From NCBI GenBank assembly GCA_004554075.1, contig SFOB01000012.1:4679-68678 (forward strand): a stretch of DNA of 64,000 bases. Reading direction: 5' to 3'. Numbering within the stretch: position 1 is the first letter of the stretch; the number at the start of each line of letters is the position of its first letter. A program made the position numbers and the translations under genes. The notes below the pieces were generated by a model that saw nothing but the letters and a program-made list of their open reading frames with translations, was not told the origin of the DNA and did no database searches. Positions 15,541 through 25,700 of the stretch are shown here, one piece after another. This stretch comes from Treponema sp. (GTDB lineage: Bacteria > Spirochaetota > Spirochaetia > Treponematales > Treponemataceae).

Positions 15541-15559
15541 CATTAAAGGAGATTTTCAA

Positions 15560-18500
15560 ATGGCAGAACTTAAAGACTATAAGAATAGCGATTTTTCATT
15601 AACAGTAAATAACAGAATGCACGGAATTGAATTGCGTTTTGCACAAAAAATGTCAGAAGAACAGCTTGCAAATGTAAAGGAAGCTGGCTTCAGATGGTCA
15701 AAAAGACAGCAGATGTGGTATGCATATCAGAACGAAAAATCAATTGCTTATGCAGAGTCTCTTGTAAATTATTACAAAAATACAATGTCTGTCCAAGAGT
15801 TTAATCAGAAAGTTGAAGAAGAATTAAGTAAAATCGAACAAGATAATATTAATAAATCAGAACCTGAAATTATTCCTCTTGAGCCTCTCAAAATTTTATC
15901 TGTTGAACAGGTAGAAAATCCTATAGAAGAAATTACGGTAAATGAACTTGCAGAACTGATTCGCCAGAGGGCAGAACTTGATAGAAGAATTGCTGAAATA
16001 AAAGAAGTAATTAACAGTGATGGTAAGAAAGTAGACGTTTCATCAGAACAAGCAAGAGAATTTGTTCTGAATATGAATGGAGCTCAAAATGTTTCAGAAA
16101 GCACTTTTGATAATGAAAATCAGATAAATAAAAATCAGATTGAAGAGAAGTCGTCAGAAAACAATAAGCCAATAGAACTTTCAATAGATGACCTGGAAAC
16201 AGCAAAAAAGTTTATTCCTGAAATGGAATATTCAACATTGCTTAATAATGCAACTCATGGTGAGGAAGCAGAATATTTTAAGCAGAAAATCAAGCATGTT
16301 GCTGATATGGGACATATCCTGTATGAAAATAGAGATGGAAAATCCTATAACGCAGAAACAAAACTTCATGATAAAGGTTTTATTCATTATTTTATAGGAA
16401 GTTCTGACTGGTATGTTTGTGAAGTTGATGAAGACAATGTAGGATTTGGCTTTGCAATTATAAATGGAGATACACAAAATGCAGAATATGGGTACATCGA
16501 TTTAAATGATGTTACAACCTTAACTCTAAACGGATTTATTCAGACAGAACTTGATATTTACAATGATGATAGCATTTCAATGGAACATGCCATTGTAGAA
16601 AAATATCCGGAATTAAAAGAGGAGCTTTTAGAAACTGAACAAAAAATAGAAAATGATAACGATTATGCAGTAGAACTTGCAGACTGGATAATCCAACACT
16701 GTCTTGAATCCTCTGTAAGTCAAGAAAATCTTACAATATCTTATGATGTTATTCTTGAATATACAAATACACCAAAAGAATGGTTAAACAATCCAAAGAA
16801 TATTGAACTGGTTAATGAAGCTCTTGCAGCTCACAATGATAATGAACTATTGGATTATAATCCGCTTGAAAATGAAGAGGGAAAATTTACTTTATATTTC
16901 TGCTCAAATGCAGATGAAAATAATGGAGAAAATACTCTCTTTAAGAAAGATGATTTTGGACGTTGGGTACGAAAATCTGAGGAAGAATTGCTCCAGGAAA
17001 ATGTTCAAAATGAAGAAGTTTTAATAGAAGCTGAAAATAGTGAAATGATGTCCCCTGATGAATCTATTGCATGGAACGAAAAAGAGGAAGTGCAGCAGTC
17101 CCTGGATACAGAACTTGACGAGCTTATTGACAAGCTGGGACCTTATATGGGTTATACTGGTAACGAAGGTTTGTTTAGTCAACAAGAAGAATCCTTGAAT
17201 GTTACTTTAAATGAATCTCCTTTTGACCGTGTTACAAAGCATTACAGAGAAAAATACAAAGATTTTTATTCAACTTACGAGCAGATCAAAGAAAAACATC
17301 TTGAAAACGAAACCCGTTATATTGGTGACGCAAGAATAAGAAGTAGTTTTGAACAAGTACATGATGAACTTGTAAAGCTACAAATTCAGGAAGTAAATGA
17401 CATTATAAAAGAATCTGAAAACCTTGAAGAAGCAAAACAAAACGCAATACGTTATTTCAACTTCAATGGTAATGACGGACTTACAACAAACAATCTTTAT
17501 TTTGCAACAAAAATCGGTTCATATAATCAAGGAATGTTCAGCACTTCTGCAGAAAGATTACATGAATATATTAAGAATAAATTCAATGATACTCACAATA
17601 TTGAAAGTGATGGAAAATTATTGTCTGAACAAAAAGATGTGTCAAAAACTACTGAGCAATCAACTTCAAAGAAAGATATAAAAGCAATACGTGAACAATG
17701 TCGTGAAATCCTTAAAAAGCCGGATAAAGAAATTACTGAAGCTGATAAAGTAATTCTTGCACTGTATGAAGGGGCAGGTGGACTTAATGAGGCTAATCGT
17801 AGCAATGCCGGAATTCTCAATGAGTTTTACACTCCAAACAATCTTGTAGAAAAAGTATGGAAAATTGTAGATGCTTATGGACCTGACGCAAAGACTGTTC
17901 TTGAGCCTTCTGCAGGAGTAGGTAAGTTTGCAAACAATAGACCAAACAATGAATTTACCATGCATGAGCTTGATGAAACTTCAGCAAGAATCAATAAGAT
18001 TCTTCATCCAGAAGCAAACGTTATTCATGGAGCTTTTCAAAAGCAGTTTTTTGATGAAGGCGAGAGATTCAAACGTATCGATTTTGTGCAGCCAAAATAT
18101 GATGTCGTAATTGGAAATCCTCCATATGGTGTTTATAACGACAAATACAAAGGATTAGGGGAGGGTAAAGAGTTTGACCGCTATGAAGAATACTTTATCT
18201 CAAAAGGCTTAGATGCACTTAAAAATGAAAACTCTATAATGGCTTTTGTCGTACCATCAGGATTCTTGAACACAACAAGTGACAAACAGAAAGAGATTAT
18301 TGCTGCAAAAGGCAGACTGATTGATGCCTACCGACTGCCAGTAGGAACATTCCCGACAACTGAAATTGGTACTGATATTATCATCATGAAACCATGGACA
18401 TGGGATAAGTCTGAATCTGTTTCAAAAGAAGAAATGGCAAAAGTCTATGCTGATGAAATGAGCAATAATGACTGGTTCAAACAGCATCCTGAAAAGATTC

Positions 18501-21500
18501 TTGGTGAAGTAAAACAAAAGACAAATCGCTTTGGAAAAGTAGAAGATGTTGTTGTAGTTCACGAAGGTCTAACTGTTCAGGATGAGCTAAACGAGATTGA
18601 CTCAATGCTACCGAAACTAGAGCAGATAGTTTCAATAGAAACAACAACTTCTCTTAATCAAAGCACAATGGCCTACATCAAAAAAGTCACTGACAGCTGG
18701 GACAATAACAATTGGCAGGTAATCAGCCCGAACTCTGGTGAAGTTGATGCTAGCAATTTCTTCAATCAATATTTCACAGATTTTGTCGGCAGTGAGATGG
18801 AAAAGAATCCGCAACTTCGTGAAGAACGGGAAGCTGCAATTAAAAACATCTCTAATGTTGCAAAAGAGCAGAAAAAGGATTTTTATGAATTGGTTGATGA
18901 GACAATAAAAGCATATATTGTCGAAAAACATGGCTACAAGATTTGGGATTATGATGAAGTCAAGAAGCATGAGAATCAGAAAAAATCCATAGAAAAAGAT
19001 GAATACATCTATTCACAGAAATTTATTTCGAAATTCGGTGACTGGGAAAAGGCAAAAGGTGATGTGATGACGGCCGAGGAATTCAGTCGGCTCTACGGAA
19101 AAGACTTTGATGAAAAAGAATTTCCTATTTGGAGAGCAACTGATTGGGAAGGAATAATTGAACGCACTAAACTAAATTTTGAAGAAGAAAATCTACTTCA
19201 TACAAGTCAAAACTATGTAGAAATTGAACCAGGTCAATTTACTCATAAGGTTCTTTTTGAATCAGGCGATATTACTGCAAAAATAGAAAGTTATAAAAAC
19301 AAAATCACATTCTTAAATCAAAATGAAGATGAAAACAAAATAGCTCTTTACCAGAAAAATATACAGCAGCTTGAAAGTGTATCTCTTCCAAAAATTCCTA
19401 TTGAACGCATTCATTTTGGTGTCAATTCAACACTGGCCGAAGAATTTAAAATCGACCATATCAATTCTGATGGTGAAATTGAAAAACTTAATCTTCAGGA
19501 ATCTTTTATTTTATGGGCAAAAGGAATGACCTGGGAAGAAGCCTCTGGAAGCGGACGTTATTGGAGAGGCGGAATAGATTATGCAACCGCCAATATATCT
19601 GAGGAAGATATGCCTCAAAATGTTACCTGGTATGACATTGTAGAATATATAGACCGAAAATCTGTAAAGGCAGACCGTGTAAGTACCTGGAGAAAAAGTG
19701 ATGAAGAAATAAATGCAGATAAAGCGCAAAAACGAAAAGAAGCTGAAGAAAAAAGAATGGCCAGAAGTGAAACAGCTGATCGTCTTTTTGATAAATATTT
19801 GCACGAAGGACTTTCTCCAGAATTATCAGCTAAAGTTGAAGCTGAATATAATAGACGTTTCAATTCATATATTATTCCAGATTACTCTAAACTTCCTCTT
19901 TTTATAGACGGTATGAGTCGTGAAAAAGATGGAAAGAAATTCAAATTATATGATCAGCAGATAAAAGGTGTTTCTTTTCTTTGCAATAAGGGAAACGGAC
20001 TTCTTGCTTATGATGTTGGTGTAGGTAAAACTGCTGCAGGAATCGTTGCAACAGTAAATCAGATTCAAACAGGAAGATGTAAAAGACCTGTTATTGTTGT
20101 TCCAAACGCTGTTTATGCAAAATGGTATAAGGATATTCAGGATTTATTTCCCAACATCAAGGTAAATGATTTATATAATCTCAATAAAGAATCTTCATCA
20201 AAATATCGTAATGCAGAAAATCCTCATAAACTTGATATTCCAGAAAATTCAATTTCGCTTGTTACCTATGAAGCCTTAAAAAATATTACTTTTACAGATG
20301 AATCTTGTGAAAATGAACTTTTAGATGATTATTCAAAACTTTTGTCAGAGGATTTTGATGGAAGTGATAGAGAAAACGCAGGTGCAAAAGAAAAAATCAA
20401 AGGTGTAATAGGTGTTGCAAGTCAGGTTAAAAACACAAATTATGTTTTCTTTGAAGACTGCGGCTTTGATAATATCACAGTTGATGAAGCCCATAATTTC
20501 AAAAATCTTTGGACAGTGCCTCGTCCAAAAAACAAAGGTGAATCAAATGAGTTTTCAGGAATCCCAACTGGCAAACCAAGTGCCCGGGCATTAAAACTCT
20601 TTGCTATGACACAGCTTACCCAGCGTCATAATGATGACAGAAATGTTTTCCTGCTTACCGCAACACCATTTACCAATTCGCCCCTTGAAGTTTATTCAAT
20701 GCTCAGCTATGTAGGAAGAAAGCGACTTATTGAATCCGGCATTTATTCCCTTCGTGATTTCTGTACTGAATTTGCACATACAAAACTGGAACTTGGTGTA
20801 AATGCAAAAGGTGAAATTGACCAGAAGCAAGTTATGAAAGACTGGAAAGAACTTCCAGCACTGCAGAAAATCCTCACAGAGTTTATTGATAAGGTTGATG
20901 GTGAGGAGCTAAAGGAAATTATACGTCCTAAAAAGTTCACTCATGTTCAGGAAATAGAAATGTCTGACCTGCAGAAAAAAATGATGCAGATTGATACAGA
21001 AAAAATGACTGAAGTAAAAGAAGGAAATTCTGCAGCTGTAATTGTTTCTATGAATGCAATGAGGGTAGGACTTGTTGCACCTGCTCTTGCAGATCCGGCT
21101 CGTTATCCTGGTCTTGAACTTCCATCTATGGAAAAACTTGTTGAAACCTCTCCAAAACTCAAGTTTGTCTGTGATTCTGTAATTGATATGTATAAAAATA
21201 ATCCTGAAAAAGGACAGTTTATATATATGCCACTTGGTCAGACAGCTCACGGAATTGTAAAAGACTATCTTGTTGCTAATGGACTTCCAAAAGAAGCTGT
21301 AGAAATTATCAATGGTTCAGTAAATAACACTACAGATAAAAAAGCAAAAGTTACTGAAAAATTCAATGACCCTAAGAATAAATGTAAAATTCTTATTGGT
21401 GGAAAAAATACAAGTGAAGGAATTGACTTAAATGGTAATTCTTTTGTTATGTACAACTGTTCATTGGGTTGGAATCCTAGCGAAACAATTCAGGCAGAAG

Positions 21501-22762
21501 GTCGTATCTGGAGACAGGGAAATCAGCAGGGGCATGTCCATTGTGTTTATCCTGTTATGAATGATAGTATCGACAGCCTTTTGTACCAGAAGCATGATGA
21601 AAAACGCAGCCGAATTAATGAAATCTGGAACTATAAGGCAGGGGACACTCTTAATGTTGAAGATATAAATCCGGAAGAATTGAAGTTTGAGCTTATAAAA
21701 GATCCTCAAAAAAGAGCAAAGCTTATTCTTGAAAATGGAATTGATACTCCTGAATACAAATTTACTGGAACAAAGCATATTCAAAATGAACTTAACAAAG
21801 TAAACAGTAGAATAAAGTCTTTTGAAGAAACTGATGAAAAAAGGAAAAATCTTGTTGAAAACCTCAAAGGAGCAGAAATCAAAATTCAAAACAGGCTTAA
21901 AAATATTGAAGACTATAAGAGCCGAGAACTTGAAGTTCCTGAATGGTGCAAAATGGAGCTTAAAGAAGAACGCAAATACAAAGAAAGTTATGAGCATCAG
22001 CTTGAAACAATCAATCGCAAATTCTCATCATGGGGAATTAAAGATGACAAGGATATTGAAGAATTCATTCCAAAAATGAATGCCCAGAAACATTCTCTTG
22101 AAAAAGAACTGGAAGAAAAGAAAAAGGAACTTCCAAAAATCCTTGCAAAAGAAAACTTAAAAATGCAGGAAAAGAAAATTCTTCTGCCTCCTGTTTCTGA
22201 ACAACTAAAACAACTTACCGAAGATATTGAGAAAAACTTGCGGCCAATGGCAGAGGTAGAGCCAGAAATCAGAACACTGCGTTTTGAACAGATGTTATCT
22301 CAAAAGTGGGAAAAAGGCGAAATTTCAAATGAAGAAAAGGACTTGTATTCTTCTGTAGGTTATAAACGCTATTATGAATGGCTTGACGGAGAAATAGAAA
22401 ATTTCGATGTGCCTTTGCAGAAACAGGATGTTGAAGTTACTTTGAATCAGGAAGTAAAAGTTCAGACTGAAAATGAACAAAATCAATCTGAAATCACTGT
22501 TGAAAAAGAAACCTTTGATAACGGCGGTTTATTTTCAGATCAGGCTTTAGCAGAACTTGAGCAAATAAATAAAGACCTAATGCCAAAAGTTCATACTGCA
22601 AGAGGGTCTTTAACTTTGTCGGAAACTAAACTCTCTGATTTAGCCGGAGAAATAAAGCAGAGATTAGAAGCACAAAATGCTTCTAAAAACCATATAGATA
22701 ATCATGTTTCATTTACAGCTTTGAGAAAGCAAAAAGTAAATGAGAAAGTTATAGAAAGATAA
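15560..22762 (+). CDS. Giant N6-adenine methyltransferase / SNF2-like helicase
   Basis: 2400 residues. The N-terminal ~70 residues hold a small domain (KEAGFRWSKRQQMWYAY) common in element-borne polyvalent proteins, and a poorly conserved acidic region follows. The N6-methyltransferase core has FYTPNNLVEKVW, motif I EPSAGVGKF (782-790) and motif IV NPPY (853-856). The SF2/SNF2 helicase has DVGVGKT (1485-1491, Lys1490), DEAH (1642-1645), LLTATPF and QAEGRIWRQG (from 1978). The C-terminus is coiled-coil. Similar fused methylase-helicase proteins occur on conjugative elements and phages (DarB-like) and are thought to modify or protect incoming DNA. All catalytic motifs look intact. The SD is AAGGAG. 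It is probably co-transcribed with the 1948-aa gene (22-bp gap). Confidence 0.88.
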   Translation: MAELKDYKNSDFSLTVNNRMHGIELRFAQKMSEEQLANVKEAGFRWSKRQQMWYAYQNEKSIAYAESLVNYYKNTMSVQEFNQKVEEELSKIEQDNINKSEPEIIPLEPLKILSVEQVENPIEEITVNELAELIRQRAELDRRIAEIKEVINSDGKKVDVSSEQAREFVLNMNGAQNVSESTFDNENQINKNQIEEKSSENNKPIELSIDDLETAKKFIPEMEYSTLLNNATHGEEAEYFKQKIKHVADMGHILYENRDGKSYNAETKLHDKGFIHYFIGSSDWYVCEVDEDNVGFGFAIINGDTQNAEYGYIDLNDVTTLTLNGFIQTELDIYNDDSISMEHAIVEKYPELKEELLETEQKIENDNDYAVELADWIIQHCLESSVSQENLTISYDVILEYTNTPKEWLNNPKNIELVNEALAAHNDNELLDYNPLENEEGKFTLYFCSNADENNGENTLFKKDDFGRWVRKSEEELLQENVQNEEVLIEAENSEMMSPDESIAWNEKEEVQQSLDTELDELIDKLGPYMGYTGNEGLFSQQEESLNVTLNESPFDRVTKHYREKYKDFYSTYEQIKEKHLENETRYIGDARIRSSFEQVHDELVKLQIQEVNDIIKESENLEEAKQNAIRYFNFNGNDGLTTNNLYFATKIGSYNQGMFSTSAERLHEYIKNKFNDTHNIESDGKLLSEQKDVSKTTEQSTSKKDIKAIREQCREILKKPDKEITEADKVILALYEGAGGLNEANRSNAGILNEFYTPNNLVEKVWKIVDAYGPDAKTVLEPSAGVGKFANNRPNNEFTMHELDETSARINKILHPEANVIHGAFQKQFFDEGERFKRIDFVQPKYDVVIGNPPYGVYNDKYKGLGEGKEFDRYEEYFISKGLDALKNENSIMAFVVPSGFLNTTSDKQKEIIAAKGRLIDAYRLPVGTFPTTEIGTDIIIMKPWTWDKSESVSKEEMAKVYADEMSNNDWFKQHPEKILGEVKQKTNRFGKVEDVVVVHEGLTVQDELNEIDSMLPKLEQIVSIETTTSLNQSTMAYIKKVTDSWDNNNWQVISPNSGEVDASNFFNQYFTDFVGSEMEKNPQLREEREAAIKNISNVAKEQKKDFYELVDETIKAYIVEKHGYKIWDYDEVKKHENQKKSIEKDEYIYSQKFISKFGDWEKAKGDVMTAEEFSRLYGKDFDEKEFPIWRATDWEGIIERTKLNFEEENLLHTSQNYVEIEPGQFTHKVLFESGDITAKIESYKNKITFLNQNEDENKIALYQKNIQQLESVSLPKIPIERIHFGVNSTLAEEFKIDHINSDGEIEKLNLQESFILWAKGMTWEEASGSGRYWRGGIDYATANISEEDMPQNVTWYDIVEYIDRKSVKADRVSTWRKSDEEINADKAQKRKEAEEKRMARSETADRLFDKYLHEGLSPELSAKVEAEYNRRFNSYIIPDYSKLPLFIDGMSREKDGKKFKLYDQQIKGVSFLCNKGNGLLAYDVGVGKTAAGIVATVNQIQTGRCKRPVIVVPNAVYAKWYKDIQDLFPNIKVNDLYNLNKESSSKYRNAENPHKLDIPENSISLVTYEALKNITFTDESCENELLDDYSKLLSEDFDGSDRENAGAKEKIKGVIGVASQVKNTNYVFFEDCGFDNITVDEAHNFKNLWTVPRPKNKGESNEFSGIPTGKPSARALKLFAMTQLTQRHNDDRNVFLLTATPFTNSPLEVYSMLSYVGRKRLIESGIYSLRDFCTEFAHTKLELGVNAKGEIDQKQVMKDWKELPALQKILTEFIDKVDGEELKEIIRPKKFTHVQEIEMSDLQKKMMQIDTEKMTEVKEGNSAAVIVSMNAMRVGLVAPALADPARYPGLELPSMEKLVETSPKLKFVCDSVIDMYKNNPEKGQFIYMPLGQTAHGIVKDYLVANGLPKEAVEIINGSVNNTTDKKAKVTEKFNDPKNKCKILIGGKNTSEGIDLNGNSFVMYNCSLGWNPSETIQAEGRIWRQGNQQGHVHCVYPVMNDSIDSLLYQKHDEKRSRINEIWNYKAGDTLNVEDINPEELKFELIKDPQKRAKLILENGIDTPEYKFTGTKHIQNELNKVNSRIKSFEETDEKRKNLVENLKGAEIKIQNRLKNIEDYKSRELEVPEWCKMELKEERKYKESYEHQLETINRKFSSWGIKDDKDIEEFIPKMNAQKHSLEKELEEKKKELPKILAKENLKMQEKKILLPPVSEQLKQLTEDIEKNLRPMAEVEPEIRTLRFEQMLSQKWEKGEISNEEKDLYSSVGYKRYYEWLDGEIENFDVPLQKQDVEVTLNQEVKVQTENEQNQSEITVEKETFDNGGLFSDQALAELEQINKDLMPKVHTARGSLTLSETKLSDLAGEIKQRLEAQNASKNHIDNHVSFTALRKQKVNEKVIER

Positions 22763-22784
22763 AAAATTAAAAGGTGTAAAAACT

Positions 22785-25700
22785 ATGACAAACAATCTTT
22801 TTGAATTAAATAATGAAAACAAAGTTTTAGAACAATTAGAGAACTATCTGTTTTACGGTAAACAGCCAAAAGGGAATAAATTTGTTATAAATGAAACTCC
22901 ATCTGTATTGCAGTATGCAGGAATTAATCCATTGGAAATAGAGTTTTCTTCATCTGTTATAAACAAAGCAAAGAAAATTCATAAAATGACGAATGATGAA
23001 ATTCTTAATACCGTGAAGAAAATTGCCGATCCTTTACTTGTTTTTGATAGTGATAAATTATCTACTGAAAATAAAAGAGATTCGATACTTTTAATTACCG
23101 ATGAAGAAGTTTCTGCTGAAAATAAGCCTTCTGCAGTTTCAATGAATGTTAATGCAAACGAAACTAATAATCGTTATAAAATAAATGCCATCACAAGTAT
23201 ACATGGAAGAAGTTTAATTGCAAGAAACGGCATAAATATAATGGAAGAATGGAAAAATAAAGGTCTTTTGAAATATGCAGATGATAAAAAAATATCCAGT
23301 CTTGCAAAAGCAGTTTCACAAGGTGAACCCGACATTCAGGAGCAATTCCTGTTGCCTCTTGCAACACTAGATATAGAAAATATACCTTGCAAGTCAAATT
23401 TTGTCAATCATCAAGAAAAAGTTCAGGATATTTCCAATATAGCCACTGAACTTGTCCTGGAAAAACTTAAAGCTGCAAATATAAATGTAATAACTGACCA
23501 GAACGAAATGCAGGCTATTCTTGATGCAGGTATCAATGTTCAGAAAATGGCAGCTCATTATGGAACTAATCAGAATATTGAAAATGCAGAGTCGTTTAAC
23601 GGTTACGGTGTGTATGTTCTTTCTGTAAATGAAGAAAATGCACGGAATTTTGGTTTAAAGATTGCTGCAAAAAAATATGGAAACAGTTTTTATATAAACA
23701 ATCAGCCTCTGCAGGAATTTCTGCAGAAACGGAATTTCAGTCCATACTGGCAGAGCGTTATAAGCCAGGTACAGAATCCGTCTAATGAAACTCTTTTACA
23801 TTCTATTATGACTTCTGATGTAAAAGGAAATCCTGTTTTACTTAAAGAGCAGAATCAGCTTTCTACACTTTGCGGCCTAAACCTTATAAATTACAAGCGG
23901 GAACAGACTTACCTTTATTCCGTTGAAATTCCTGATAATGACGGTACAAATTATCTTTACTATGATAAATCTATAGGTCTTGAAAGTGCAGAGCGTATTA
24001 ACACAGAGCTTTCAAAACTTGGTACAAATTGGCAAGTTTCCCGTAATGACACAGGATACAGCGTTTACTTTAATATTCTTTCCAACAAGATTTTCAATTC
24101 CCAGAAACAGGCAAGTGAATTCTTGCAGAAAATCGGGTATGTGGGAATGGAAACATCTACCGAAAACTACATCATCTTTGATGACCGTGAAATGAATATA
24201 AATAACCGTGTGCAATACATGATTACAGAGAACGGTGAACTTTATGGTTTTGCATACAATGGTCAGATTTACGCAGATAAAAATCTTATGAATTCAAATG
24301 TGCTTGCTCATGAATATACACATCTTTGGGATAATTACACAAAAAATAAAAATCCGGAAATTTGGGAGCTAGGAAAGAATGTTTTTAAGAAGACTGCTAT
24401 TTGGAACGAAGTTGTAAACGATCCGAGCTATCAGAATATCAGGAATAATGAAGATGAAATTTTGAGTGAATGTCATGCCCGGATTGTAGGAAAGTTTGCT
24501 CAGTCAGTTCTTGAAAGAATTGCCCAGGAGAATGGAGAAAACGCTAAAAATGCAGTAATAGACTGGAATAAAGAAGTTGAAGCTTTTGTTGCAAAAGAAT
24601 TTGGATTTTCTCCAGAACTGGGTAGCGAAAACTATATTTCTGAAGCAGTTAATGCAGAAAGTATGAAAGAGTTTCTGGCAGCTCCAATGAAAGATTTAAT
24701 GAATGGAGTGGTATTTGAAAAAAGAATTGAAAAAGAAAGTTTAAGTTTTGAGGAAGCTCAAATACAATATCCTAATATTGTTGATTTAAGAACAAAAAAA
24801 TCTCTTGATGAAACGTTTGTAACAAATTCGGCTCAAGAGCCTGTTTCCCAAGAGACTTTAAAAAAAGAAAAGTCCGTCGATGGCATACTGCAAACATACT
24901 ACAGTTACGTAGGTCAAACGGACAGATATAAAGATAACTTTGAAGGCGAAAAATGTCAAGAGGCTATTAATAAAATAAATATTTTGCAAAAGCATCTAAA
25001 AGAAAATGGAAAACTAAATGCTGCAGATTTTCTTAAAGAAATACAAGATATAATGCATGTTAGTGACGAAAAATCACATACTGTAAGACATTATGTAAAT
25101 GATGAACAACACAATTTACGAATTTCTAATCATAGTGCTAATGCTGTACACGCAAAATTTAGACCCGATGAAATAAGTGTTGTAATAAAACTTTCGTCGG
25201 TCGGTTTTGTGCCAAGTAAGGAAGCATTTATAGCAGAATATGTTTACAATTCAAAAAGTTTAAATGCTGAAAAACAGGAAAATATATTAAATGGCTTAAA
25301 AGACTGGCTTAACACTGGAAATTACAGTGATAAGAGTTTTGACAGAGACTTTTATTCCCCAACAAAAGAACAATATATGGCACATCAAGCAGAAAAATCA
25401 AAAATACAAAAAATGGTCTTATCAGATAAAAAGGAACAAAACATGAATAAAGATGGATATTTGTTTAATCACGAAATCGTAGAGCGTAAATCATTATCTG
25501 AAGCAGACGAAAGACGCTTGCAGGAAGATTTTGATGTAATCGGTAATTTTGAAAATGCAGTAGGTCAATGGAGTGAATATTCAAATATCACAAACTTTTT
25601 TGACTTTCATAACCATTCAGATGAATTTTTGAAATTCATGGATGCTGCAAGAGAAGAAAAAGAGATAAGCGGACATAAAGATAATATAAGTTTTGTACAA

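Noticed and set aside
15560..22762. Part of a BREX or DISARM phage-defence system
   Set aside because: Fused methylase-helicase is present, but none of the required partners (PglZ, BrxC, DrmB and so on) are beside it. Conjugative-element DarB-like proteins explain it better.
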